This document shows, piece after piece, positions 33,029-43,979 of a stretch of 64,000 nt of DNA; the stretch's first letter is position 1, and each line of letters opens with the position of its first letter. This stretch comes from Beta vulgaris subsp. vulgaris (lineage: Eukaryota; Streptophyta; Magnoliopsida; Caryophyllales; Amaranthaceae). The stretch spans positions 34,492,983-34,556,982 of the forward strand of contig NC_079206.1 of NCBI RefSeq assembly GCF_026745355.1, written 5' to 3'. Position numbers and translations under genes: made by a program. The notes beneath the pieces were generated by a model. It had not been told where the DNA came from, ran no database searches, and saw only the letters and a list, made by a program, of their open reading frames with translations.

Positions 33029-33966
33029 ATGAGAAAACTATACTACAACCAATGGTTTATAGGCATCCAACCCCTACAAACACCTCATCTAATCCCGTGT
33101 TGAAGGAATATCTTAAGGAGTTCATACCCATTGAGGGACAACTAGGAGCCCTCCGGATCAACTGGCCAACCCCATCCTCGGCCATGATCATGGAAGAGCT
33201 CCTCTTCTAAATGGTTAAACTCTCTACCATAGAGTAATTCGATAGAACAACTTGTTTTTCCAGATGATCATCTATCTACCTATAAGAATCAAATATATGT
33301 CCAAGCAATAGATGATGCTACTTGGTGCAAGAACTTCCCGACTACTTTGAAGGGAGTAACTCGGAAGTGGTTTAACAATCTGTCCCGTAATTCAGTCAAC
33401 AATTTCACGAAACTCAGTTATTCATTCACTAGTCACTTTGTAGCCAATCGGCAAGAATAAAAGACAAGCATGCATTTGGGTAAGGTCATCCAAGGACCAA
33501 AAGAATCCCTTCGAAGTTTTGTTAAGAGGTTCAATCTCGAGGCCTTGCATATTCAAGATCTCAATGCTGATGTGGCCTGTGACGCCTTCATCAGGGGGCT
33601 GAGGCTAGGATGTTTTAATTTTGATCTTGTTAAAAACAAAATCACCACTCTTTCAGAAGCATTGAAAGAGGCTGAAGCATTCATACATGACACTGAGGTG
33701 TGTGTAGAGGCGAAGCACCCTATCTAGGCATGGCAAGAGGAATAATTTGAATCTTCAGCTGATCCCATTAAATTTATCAAATATCAATACTCCATTCTTA
33801 TGGAGATAAAGGATCAATATTAGTTATAGGCTTCGATGGAAATGAAGACTCCTTAGAAGAAAGGGACTAGAAAAAGTATTGCCATTTCCACAAGGATTGT
33901 GGTCATGAGACTGACGAGTGTAAACACCTTAAGAGGGCTTTGGAGGATTTAACTTGAAAAGGAAAG
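33029..33966 (+). pseudogene. gag of gypsy copy 2
   Basis: An open stretch (33052-33210) reads VLKEYLKEFIPIEGQLGALR and INWPTPSSAMI. It is parallel to the minus-strand gag at 61579-61430. After frame damage, 33470-33727 resumes with MHLGKVIQGPKESLRSFVKR and LEALHIQDLNADVACDAF, the capsid domain. The zinc-binding C-H-C spacer is visible in another frame as YCHFHKDCGHETDEC (about 33880-33925). Stops at 33208 and 33725 inactivate it. Confidence 0.85.
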
Positions 33967-34975
33967 ATGAATTCATACTTACCCCAAGGGAGAAGGATGT
34001 TTCAGAAAAAGGATGATCCTCGGAGCAAGAAGAAAGAAAGCAAAAGTATTGATGAAGATATTGTACTTGTCATCTTAGGAGGATTTGCAGCTGGATTACC
34101 AACCAAAAGAGGGCACAAAAACTACCTTAGGGAGCTCGACCAAGTCTTATTAACTGATCAGAGAAAGGCAGTCCCCTTCTTAAATGTGGTAATTAGTGAG
34201 CACGATCGAGGGAGGCTGAAAACCCATCATGATGATCCCTTAATTGTGGAAATGAAGGTAGGAAACTTGAGAGTAAGAAGGATTCTGATTGACAATGGAA
34301 GCTCGACGGACATCATTAGTGCAAATTGCTTGTCTAGATTGAAGTTTGATGAGAAAAACTTGATCCATGTCCACCACCCAATCATTGGGTTAAGGGGATA
34401 AATTATCCACCCTATGGGGACAATTACTTTGCCCGTCCGAGCAGGAGAGAAGGAAGCCTCCCGGACTTTGTTCATCAAGTTCCTGGTCGTCCGGACTTGA
34501 ACAAAGTCATTTTTGGACGTCCAACTCTAAACCATATAAAAGTTGTGATAGTTACTCATCTAATGCTAATGAAATTCAAATGTGATCGTGGTCAAATTGA
34601 TACCCTGTTGAGACCAACAGGTGGCCAGAGAGTGTTACCTAACGACTCTAAAATCACCGTCTTTGAAAGCTGAAAAATAAGACCAGACGAAGGTTGTTGA
34701 TGAGGGAAAGCAGTTGAAAATGTGAAAGACCAAGTAGCCTCATTGAGGATGACCATAGAAATTCCTCAAACGCAAGGTACTCCCTCAAGGAAAACGTCCG
34801 AAAACCATCCCAATAATAAAAGAAAGTATGTGCCCGTCAAGGAAGAGCCATCTGGAGAAGTAATGGCCATCATGGGCATGGCGCTTGAACGTCCAGAACC
34901 TGTGGAGGCCTCTAAAGATGCTTTTTTGGATGAAGCTCGTCCGAAAAGAACTTTGAAGATTAAATCTTCTTAAAG
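33967..34975 (+). pseudogene. Aspartic protease and linker of gypsy copy 2
   Basis: The 144-codon frame 33967-34401 has VILGGFAAGLPTKRGHKNYL and the catalytic motif ILIDNGSSTDIISANCL (about 34285-34335). A stop at 34399 is followed by frameshifts. The linker continues in 34722-34973 with repeated Pro/Glu/Lys-rich sequence. Active-site Asp-Asn-Gly-Ser replaces the usual Asp-Thr/Ser-Gly-Ser; the sister element has LIDTGSSTDII. Confidence 0.82.
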
Positions 34976-34984
34976 CCTTGAGTT

Positions 34985-35752
34985 GAGGGGCACTTTGATT
35001 GATTAACTGAAGGATTTTCAAGATGTATTTGCCAATAGTGTTGAAGAGATGCGTGGAATTGATCCATACATAGCCGTCCATCGGCTGAATGTTGATCCAT
35101 GTTTAAAACTAATTCGTCAAAAGAAGAGACATTTGGGGCCGGCCAGAAATCAGGCGGTCGACCAAGAAGTTCATAACCTGTTGGAATTTTCGTTCATTAG
35201 ATAGACTTATTATCCAGATTGGATAGCCAATATGGTCATGGTACTAAAGCCCAATGGTTCATGGAGAATGTGCGTAGACTACATTAATCTCAACAAGGCT
35301 GGTCTTAAGGACAATTTTCCTTTGCTTAAGTTGGATCATCAGGTTGATTCCATGGTTGGCCATGCTTTGTTAAGCTTCATGGATGCTTATTCAGGAAGAT
35401 CATGTTGGTGATTTGAGAGAAATCATTGAAACTATTAGAAAGTACAAGCTGGAATTGAACCCCAAAATTAAATGTGTTTTTGTCGTCTTGGCTAGGAAGT
35501 TATTGGACTTCCTATTGGATCATAGGGGAATAGAAGCAAACACTGAAAAGATTCATGCTATTCTAGACATGAAGTCTCCGTCCAATATCATGCAAGTGCA
35601 ACATCTAACGGGCTTCCTAGCTGCCCTTGGACGTTTCTTGTCTAAGTTGGGAGACAAGTGCCATCATTTTTTCGCTACAATTAAGAAGCAAGCTAAGTTT
35701 GAATGGACAGTCGAAGCTGAGAAAGCACTACAGCAAGTCAAGGACCATTGAA
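34985..35752 (+). pseudogene. Reverse transcriptase of gypsy copy 2, catalytic core deleted
   Basis: The fingers are readable across frames (about 35030-35390: FPLLKLDHQVDSMVGHALL- and FMDAYSG-type blocks). At about 35390 the sequence jumps directly from the MDAYSG motif to DHVGDLREIIETIRKYKLELN, which normally lies after YIDD. The intervening ~60-70 residues with the palm catalytic YIDD are missing. The thumb and connection follow with IEANTEKIHAILDMKSPSNI, HLTGFLAALGRFLSK and FEWTVEAEKALQQVK. The gene cannot encode an active enzyme. Confidence 0.85.
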
Positions 35753-35839
35753 CGTCCACCAACCCGCAACGTCTGAAATTTGTTGTGGTAGTATGATTCA
35801 CCCGAAGATAAAGACGCGAATCTAAAAGATAATGGCATT

Positions 35840-37753
35840 TGAGCCACCAATTAAGCGACTGTCCCACTGAAGGTCGAAACATCTTTAGCAGCAGTGTCTG
35901 GCTGATCCACCATTACAATAGTCGTGTCCGGCTGGACCTATGCCTGATTAGTCGCGTCCAACTAATCTGTAGGCAGAGGAGTGGAGCCAAGCCTTTTCTA
36001 CACAAAGGCGGGAACATCGGTGGACGACTCGTCCACCTTCATAGGTATTTCTCCGGCCCCCTCGTTGGTCGGAGTATTCTTGGGAACGGACGACTATTCA
36101 TTTTTCATTTTGGTTGAGGGTTGATCACCAGTCGTGGCAGGCCTCTTCTTCGACGACGAAGACTTCCCAGGTGGAGTCTTATTCGTTGGGGCGTTCTTTT
36201 GCACAAACAAATAATGCAATAAGTTGAGAAGTATGCTGGTCCAAAATCAAGTGGGAAATTTGAAAAATCCCAGACCTTTGTTGCTTGCTCAAGAAACGTA
36301 GAAGGAAGCCAACAAAGGATAACCGCTCTCCTTCTCTAATCGACTCTCGTCCAAGATTTATTCTCAAATTTTAGGCAGAGATCATTTGCCAAAGGAAGTA
36401 GGCCAGGTTTAGTCGCTTTCCTTCTGCGAAGGACACTCGTCCAACATTTGGTATCAAATCTCGGATGAAGAGCACTCGCCGAAGGAAGCCGATCAAGGAT
36501 TGCAGTATGTCATAGACAACAAATGTCTAAAACCAGACGTTTTCCTTCCGTGAGTGACACTCGTCCGAGGTAATGAAGACATCTAAGCTCTTTAGAAAAA
36601 ATTAAATATCTATAAATTTTACCCGAGTATAAGCCCTCTTTCCAAAGATTGTTAGTGAAGTTGGACATACTGATGTCGCTCGTCTAAGACTTTCTTAATT
36701 GTGCTCTGGCCATGTTTGTAAACATAACCAAAGGTGTAGTTAGATATATGTGTTAAACGACGTGGTTTACTTGATAGTTTTGAAGTATGACCTCTTTCCT
36801 CGGCCAACCGCAAGCCAACGACGATCAAGAAGTTATCATAAAAAAAATCTCTTTAAAAGGAATCCAATTAGCCGGTCTTTTAAAGGTCATATGGCTTGGC
36901 AGGAATATTCCTTCACTTAGAAATAGTCCACCACCTCCTCGTCATATTTGTCTTCTAACTCCAAGAAAGAGCGCATCTGTCCAATATTTGTCGTTGCACG
37001 GCTATGGATATCATAATCCTCGACCATGTAATCATTAGCGGCTCGTAAGAAGATAATATCAACTTTCAAGTTTTACATCTTCGAAGGCTTATCTCAAGCG
37101 GTGAGAAATCCAGTACAGTTACAAACACTGAACTAAGGGCCGTCACCGTCTTTGGAACCTTCGATACATAGTGTATCTGAGTAAGGGCCAGACCACACAA
37201 CTCGTAGAGGGTTATAAAGGTAAAGATGTTGTGCCAGGCATTCGACACCAGTTGATTATGGCCGATGCTGTAAAACCTTAGGACTTGCTCTACAAAATCA
37301 TGAAGGGGAAATCTCAACCCCGCATCCAGTGCTAGCTTAGAGAGGGCAAAGTGGTTCTTGGGGGAACTTAAAAGGGTAGCCTCCTTATTTTGAATGCAAA
37401 AGGAGTATCTCGGCATGGCATGGCAGAAGATAAGAAATTAGAGCTAGGGCCAATTTTTTCTAACCACCTACGGTTGGCCAAAATAAACCCTGGGTCAGAC
37501 AGGGACCTAGATGTCTTCTAGTTATAGACGAAATAATGGAGGGGTCATCCAATTCCTCATAAGTGTTGGAATCACCCTCATGATCGTTTTCGACGTTATC
37601 CTCCCTCCCCACCTCCATACTAGACGGACTAGTCTCGGGATTTGTGTCAAAGTTTCCTTCTTTCATATGATCAGGGGAAGAAGGCTCGGCCAATAGCTCA
37701 GAACTTTGAGTTGCTATCGTCTCTTCAGGAACTTCTATAGTGTATTCCTCCAT
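35840..37753 (-). pseudogene. Antisense ORF of gypsy copy 2 (two exons, decayed)
   Basis: On the minus strand an acidic, Ser-rich N-terminus begins at MEEYTIEVPEETIATQ (37753). It passes after a frameshift into 37416-37066, with ALDAGLRFPLHDFVEQVLRF, GHNQLVSNAWHNIFTFITLYELCGL. This resembles the 'putative gypsy type transposon' domain (Transposase_28) of plant antisense ORFs. A distal exon at about 36190-35840 has KNAPTNKTPPGK and KKRPATTGDQPS, closely parallel to 57923-57990 plus of the pol-less element. Between them (36200-36600) are degenerate tandem repeats containing CACTCGTCCAA. Frameshifts and stops are numerous. Function is unknown. Confidence 0.72.
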
Positions 37754-37759
37754 TTCAGA

Positions 37760-39706
37760 GAGACGTTTGCTTGACGCGTGCCAGATTTACCTTTCATAGA
37801 TAAAGAGTAGCTCGTCTGACTTTGTCGGCCAAACCTATAAAAATATTCATAACCAGCCAGAATAGACCCAGCCCTAGAATGTGTCGAAGAATAAATACAA
37901 TCGGTTCTAGTATTTCCTAATCAAGTTTTGTTCATGTTGTTTTTGGTGCAAGTTAAGTAATTTAGAGCATTCATTCCATTAGTCCATTTTTCGTGCATCT
38001 TTCGAGCAATAGAAAGTTGTGATTCCAAAAATTCAACTGAGGTATTGACATAACTACTTCTTTTTCGGGAAATCTCTAAGTCTCTTTTAACTTTATCCAG
38101 CTCTTCTCTTATCTTTGCATCACTAGGCAGCATTAGTAAAACAATTCTAGATTGTTATCTTGAGTTCTTAAGTTCATTCAACTCGTGATTTAATGTTTCA
38201 ATGTGTTCCTCAAGACTAGATTTTTCAGCTTCGAACTCAGTGACTGGCACTGAGCTATTTACGAGATTATCAACTAGAGTCTTTTCGTGTTTTAGTGTGT
38301 TTATCTCTATGTCTTTCTCGTCAATCCTTTTCATCAGAGTTTTTTCTTTCAATAAATCTTTATATTCTGTTTCTAATCCAATTTTTAGCCTGGTCAAGTT
38401 TTTTATTTCCTTTTTCATGATATCAAAATTATCATTCATGTTCTGACAATCATCAATTACGTTTCCAAGCAAAGTGACAAGTTGACTTTTTGAAAGAAGA
38501 TGAATTGAAGGTTTTAAGGAAGTTAGGCTTACCTCATGTCTTCTACCTCTTCAGAGTTCGAACTTTTAGCCATTAAGCATAGATGTGAGTCGTCAGGCAC
38601 ATGCCGTCTTCAGATTGTCTGTACGGCATTCAGACATAATTTCGCCTCGTGGCACTGTGCCTGGCACTGATCCTCGTCAGAATCCAAGTCTCCCCAGAAT
38701 GCCGCAATCATGGCTTTCTTGTACTCTTTCTTCGACTGCTCCTGTTTTTCTTTAGGCTTTTCTTCATCCTACAGAAGGCATTCTTTAATCATGTGATCAA
38801 ACTCACCACACTTGAAACAACCAGAGTTAGTAGCACTTTTCTTAGGGTTAGAAGTGGTGCCTTTACCTTTGGAGTTTCCACTTCTCCTAAAGTTGTTACT
38901 CCTATTCTTTTTCAAGAAATTTTGAAATTTTCTAGTTAGAAACGCTACTTCTTCATCACTTTCACTATCATCCGTTTCTACTTCAGTTTTTAAGGCCAAC
39001 CCTTTATTCTTTGGTTCATTTGATTTAGATCTAAAACAAGTTCATGAGTCATTAAAGAACCAATAGTTGTTCTAGTGAGAGTTTTGTTAGATCTTTAGCC
39101 TTTGAATAGCAGTTATTTGGAAGCCATTTATTAGTCAAACTTCTTAACACTTTTCTAACTAAATCTTCAGAAGAATAGATTTTTCCTAAGGATCTTAGTT
39201 CATTAGTTATTATGTGAATCTGGTAAACATATCTTTAATAGATTCGTCCTTATTCATTGTGAACAATTCATATTGTTGGACTAGTAAATCTATCCTAGAC
39301 TGTTTTACCTCATTTGTACCTTCATGGCAATTCCAGTGTGTCCCGTGTTTTCCTTAGTAGTAGTACATGCCGAGATTCTTGAATATTCATCAGGTCCAAT
39401 TCCAGATTGGAGAATACTCATAGCTTTATAATTCTTTTCGGCTTTTCCATAGTCAACAAAATTGTACTCATCTTCCTCCTTGTCGATCAGCTTTCCTTCA
39501 GCATCTTTCACTTGAATAGGGAGAGGTCCAGTCTTTATGATTCTCCAGCATTCAAAATCAGAACCTTGAATGTAGATCCTCATCCTAGTCTTCCACCATC
39601 CATAATCCTTCCCGTTGAAAACAGGACACTTGGAATACCTGTCACAATAGTCATCTTGCGTGTTCATAATTTCTATTCTCTAGATGTGAGTCTTACGGTA
39701 ATAGCT
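37760..39706 (-). pseudogene. gag of a SIRE-like Ty1/copia element
   Basis: The minus strand starts MNTQDDYCDRYSKCPVFNGK at 39667, then WWKTRMRIYIQ, KAEKNYKAMSILQSGIGPDE, and further frames with FDLLVQQYELFTMNKDESIKDMFTRF. This is the UBN2-type gag core. The frame 38999-38769 has a basic region and the zinc knuckle CFKCGEFDHMIKEC. Long coiled-coil segments follow (38472-38155, 38133-37921), typical of SIRE-type extended gags. Stops and frameshifts break it repeatedly. Protease, integrase and RT are missing; sequence ends near 37760 against the gypsy antisense ORF. Confidence 0.85.
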
Positions 39707-39707
39707 T

Positions 39708-39719
39708 GCTCTGATACCA
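39708..39719 (-). promoter_or_regulatory. Primer-binding site of the copia element
   Basis: Read on the minus strand this is TGGTATCAGAGC, complementary to the 3' end of initiator methionine tRNA, the standard plant copia PBS. It lies two bases from the LTR end. Confidence 0.93.
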
Positions 39720-39721
39720 CT

Positions 39722-40976
39722 TGTTGTAACACGAGGTGACACTCAAGAAGGGGGGTTGAATTGAGTGGTGAAATCTAATCGATTTTCGCAAAATATCTTT
39801 TATAGCTCAGTGCCTGGCACTGTGCCAAACACTCGTAAATCGCTGATTTGAGTTTTTGCGATAATAAACTAAAAGTATGTGAGATTTGATACGCAAACAC
39901 AGGATGTAACGTGGTTCAATCTCACCTCTGAGATCTACGTCCACACGAAACAAAACTCTTTATTTCTTTGAACCCTAAAATATCAAACTCTTGATACAAT
40001 AAGATTCCCCCACTACTAACCCTAGTAGTGCCATCAACCCTTAACTCTAAGAATTGAAACTCTCTATAATAGTGAAATTACAGAAAGAGAACGATCCTCA
40101 ATTATGTGCTTCTAAGTCAAGCAAGTAGAGGACAATTACAATCGTATAATAGTAACTTGAATTTGACTCACTCAGTGTTATGCTCAGTGCCGGAGGAAAT
40201 AGTTTTCAGCTCATAATATTTCTGATTTTTCTCTCTAAAAACGTGAGATCTAAAAGTGAATTATGAAACCCTTTTATAGAATTGGTTTGGACAAAAATCC
40301 TTCAAAAATATCTTTATCTTTTAATCCTTGATTTAAAGGATAAAACTCTCCTTTTAGAAAAACAAACTTTATCTTTTTCTATCTTTATCTTTAAACGTAA
40401 AAAGATAAGTTTTCATATTAGATTTCTTTTCAATCAAAATCTGTTTTTATCTAAAAATATTTTCCAAATCTTTTTAGAAAATCTGAAAACACGTTTTAGT
40501 AAAACTTGTTTTTATAAAATCTTTTATTAAAACACGATTTTTCAAAACACGATTTTTAAAAATCTTTTTCTAAAACTCGTTTTTATCAAATTCTTTTATA
40601 AACACGATTTTATTAAATTCTTTTTCTAAAAACACGTTTTCCTAAATTCTTTTTATTTCTTATTTCGAAAACTAATTTCCTTTTTATATAGATATATAAT
40701 TTAAATACAATTATTTATTTTCTTAACTCTAAGAAAATAATAATTATACTAATTTTATATTTCTATATTTAGCACATAGCATATCACCAAGTTTGAGCAT
40801 ATTACATTTTCATCCAAAGCAACTATTCTAAGGAACATATAAACTTGACTTCAATCTTGATTCTTCTTTTCTTCAAAGTCTTCATTTATTAATTCCTTTC
40901 TTCATGCATCTGTTGCAACTGTTACATACTTTCATACTATAACATATTATATAATTTTCATCATCAAAACATAACA
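39722..40976 (-). repeat. 5' LTR of the copia element
   Basis: In element orientation it starts TGTTATGTTTTGATGATGAA (plus-strand end at 40976) and ends TGTTACAACA at 39722, about 1255 bp. It contains the phrase GTTCAATCTCACCTCTGAGA (plus strand, about 39914-39933) near its 3' end, typical of SIRE-like LTRs. The right flank starts TGTAC; no opposite target duplication can be checked because the 3' LTR is absent. Confidence 0.8.
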
Positions 40977-41282
40977 TGTACATGCACAACATAAATAACA
41001 GGACTGAAGATAATTCTAGGATGCGAAAGACTTGAAAATTTGAATTGGGGAACTTTCTAGGGTTGGGGTTTTCTAGAGAGAAGGCAGAGCCCCTCTCTCT
41101 CGACAACCCCCGCTTATCAATGATGTATGCTTATGTGACATTGCTGCTTTCCTATCTTTCCATTCACCGACCAAATATTTATCCATAATGTAATTTATTA
41201 GCCAGGCAATGGATTGAGCCAAGTGTTCTTTGCTGAAAATTGAAGAACATTATTATTCAAAGAAACTATATAAGTGACTCAT
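40977..41282. other. Intergenic/3'-flank of the WAKL kinase gene
   Basis: About 300 bases between the copia LTR and the kinase stop codon, AT-rich and without other features. They would include the kinase 3'UTR, which is transcribed leftwards, so the copia LTR sits just downstream of the gene. Confidence 0.5.
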
Positions 41283-42667
41283 TTATGATACAAGGTGACC
41301 CTCGTCTTCAATGATGTGAAGCATATACTCTATCTCCTCCGTGACTTCTCTTATAGAAGGACGATCTTTCCTGTGATCACCCACACACTTAATCCCCAAA
41401 ATTGCTATAGCTTCAATAGTTTCCAACTCCAATTTGGTGGCTCCTTCCTTAAGAAAAGGATCAACTGCATCCATTAACGTCTGTATGTTTCCCATTTTCT
41501 TCATGTACGAAACAAGGCTTACATCTTCTACCTCTCTGTTAAAATCAATAGCTTTCCGTGAAGTAAGAAGCTCTAGCACAACTACGCCAAAACTATACAC
41601 ATCACTTTTATCGGACAATTGCATGTCCTTATAATACTGAGGATCAAGATACCCCAAAGTTCCCTGAGCGCAAGTGGTCATATGTGTAGCCTCCACATCA
41701 ACTAGCCTTGAGAGGCCAAAATCTGAGATTTTGACGTCTAGTCTGTCATCGAGTAAGATGTTGCTTGTTTTGATATCTCTATGTATAATAGGAGGAACAG
41801 CAGAAAAGTGAAGATACGCAAGGCCTTCAGCTATCTGACGAGCAATAGCCAATCTATGTTTCCAATCTAGAGGTGCCCTCTTTATGTCGTTATTAGCAGA
41901 GCCGTGTAGTTGATCATAGAGTGTGCCATTGGGGATGTACTCGTACACGAGAACAGGTTCCTCCAACTCAACACAACATCCAAGTAGCCTAACCAAATTC
42001 CGATGGTTTACTTGGCATAGAACTCGAACTTCATTAAGCAATTGATCATCACCTTTTGTATTCCCAAATTTTGCCCTTTTTACAGCTACAGCGGTCCCAT
42101 CTTTTAACTTACCCTTGTAAACCTCACCGAATCCCCCTGAACCAAGGACAGTTTCTTTCGAGAAATTCTTTGTTGCTCCTTTTATCTCTTTTGCTGAGAA
42201 AAGTTTAGCTGATCTCCCACTTGTATTGTTTGCATTTAAGATCTGTCTGCGTTCTTGAACTAATCTTTCATGGGCCTGTCGCTTGATTCGCTCGATCTGG
42301 ATGTATATAAGGATTGCAAAGGATCCTAAAATTGCTATTGTACCTCCTGTGTAACTCAAACCTGGCAACAAGAATATCTATAAACAAGACAGCATTCTCT
42401 GATTGCTTAAAATATTTACAAGGATCCTTAAATTGTCAGTATACCTCCTGATGTGTAAGTTACACCAATGCGGAAGTGTATGTGCACAAGTGTGTGTTCA
42501 GGTTATGTGTATATATATCCATATGAATGTTATATTCTTGAGCACAGGCCTACCGTATTGATGAGAAATTTTTGATATGAATGTTATATATATCAATATG
42601 CATGTACCTTTGGCCACGTGTTTTCGCATTCTCTCTCCGCGACATTTTTTAGTTTGACATGTCACTT
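41283..42667 (-). CDS. Wall-associated receptor kinase-like protein (WAKL20-type), C-terminal exons
   Basis: Two exons are readable. The 60-bp exon 42667-42608 encodes VTCQTKKCRGERMRKHVAK. It is bounded by a TTTGCAG acceptor and a GTACATG donor. A 246-bp intron ending TTGCCAG joins it in phase to exon 42361-41283. The latter encodes a transmembrane helix (TIAILGSFAILIYI), a juxtamembrane basic segment, and a full protein kinase: P-loop GSGGFGEVYKG, VAVKRAKF (catalytic Lys), alpha-C Glu in LLNEVRVL, IIHRDIKTSNILL (HRD), ISDFGLSRL (DFG) and GTLGYLDPQYY. All catalytic residues are present, with no stops. WAKL proteins signal from the plasma membrane, with the kinase in the cytosol. The Cys-rich extracellular exon (GUB_WAK) is not found upstream to 43373, where a gypsy LTR begins. 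The gene is therefore 5'-truncated or its first exon lies beyond the nested insertions. Confidence 0.88.
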
Positions 42668-43373
42668 CTGCAAAGACGAAAAATTCAGTGATGTTATATG
42701 GACATATAAGGAAAACATGTAGGAACAAGATTTTTCGCAAGCTTGAGCTGACAGCAGCAGTATGCTCAGGTTATATAATAGTACACCTCTTTGATGTACG
42801 AGATGTGGTTTCTCATAAATTATAAATTATGATGAAATTAGCTGAATTTTCATCACAGAGATATATAATCTGGATATGAGAAGCGACAATGATAAAGAAT
42901 GGTTGTATGAGGTAAGGGGTTGGGAATAAAATTCCATCTACAAAAAGTTTCTCGAATTGGAAACTGGAATCCTAAAGTTAAATTAGTGCCTTAGCGTCTT
43001 TGATCTCTGTCCTTTCCAAGATAAATTAAATTAGTACATGATTTATAGTCAGACTTGTATTTATGTGAATGATTATTGCATCATTGCATCATTGCATGTC
43101 AAGTTATAGTTTAGAAAGGGAATTGAATCATATATAGGGTATCTATTAGATGCTTTGTTCCACAATGGAAAGGACATAGATTAAAGACGATAAGGTAATG
43201 TGTTACACAAGGTTGAGGAGGATAATAAGTTGGTGGGAGTGCATAAACTTATGGAATGGAATCCATTACCATCCATCATACGAAATAACACCTAACCAAA
43301 TAGTTTCTTGTTTCCATATATAATATTTAAAATGCTAGAATCAAACATGTTAGTTCAAGCAAATCATACTTAT
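42668..43373. other. Upstream of the kinase exons; no extracellular exon found
   Basis: This AT-rich stretch should hold an intron or first exon of the kinase gene. No Cys-rich or signal-peptide coding sequence was seen on the minus strand. A short triplication of TCATTGCA occurs near 43078-43096. Confidence 0.5.
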
Positions 43374-43638
43374 TGTGTAGGTAATGAAACATGTGGCAAC
43401 TGGCAAGTCTTCAAGATAAGCCTGCCAAGAGTGGAGTGGGAGACACCTAAGAGATAGTCGTATGTAAGCAAACATAAACTATCTTCGGGGGATGCCAGGA
43501 AATCCCCTCCGACGATCAAGTCGGAGATTTGTTCCTGAAGGATTGAGAGAGAGGCAGTAGATAATATGTGTGTGTTTAGAATACATCTGCAGAATAGTAC
43601 CAAATGACTATTTATAGTATTATTATTTCTCCGACAAG

Positions 43639-43654
43639 ATCTCTAATCCTTGTC
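43639..43654 (+). repeat. Target-site duplication of LINE copy 2 (left)
   Basis: ATCTCTAATCCTTGTC is here and again at 49553-49568, flanking the LINE exactly. Confidence 0.95.
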
Positions 43655-43979
43655 TTTTTTTTTTTTTTGCTAATTAAGTAAGTTTTCAGTGCTTCAAACT
43701 ATTAATACACCTAATCTAAATCAAAGTTAACGAACCAACTAGGTTGGACCCTTAATTAGGCTTGATATCACTTCTTCAATATTACAGTTTTACTCTATAA
43801 CAATTGTAAGAACCAATTAAAATCTTCTCTACTAATCTTCTTGGACAATATAGCTCCAATTCTAGTTCTCACAATCTATTTGATCTGTTTAATAGTCCAT
43901 TCTATACTTGGGCTACTTTGGTACCAATACACCTTATTTCTCCCCTACCACACCTGATATACCACTGCAACAACTCCTG

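Larger units (their letters stand above)
32252..37760 (+). mobile_element. Ty3/gypsy Tat-lineage element (copy 2), heavily deleted
   Basis: LTR, gag, protease, partial RT and a minus-strand antisense ORF are present. RNase H and integrase are missing between about 35760 and 35840, and no 3' LTR is found before copia sequence begins near 37760. Gag is very similar to that of the pol-less element (both have MVYRH at 33052 and 61579-minus), so they are one family. This copy shows that the family once carried pol. Confidence 0.85.

Noticed and set aside
37460..37753. Acidic 97-codon ORF as a host gene
   Set aside because: Its position opposite a Tat element and continuation into a Transposase_28-like segment fit the element's antisense ORF.
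43370..43603. 77-codon minus-strand ORF as the missing WAKL exon
   Set aside because: It lies within the gypsy LTR (TATA box and LTR termini present) and has no Cys-rich WAK pattern or splice link to the kinase exons.
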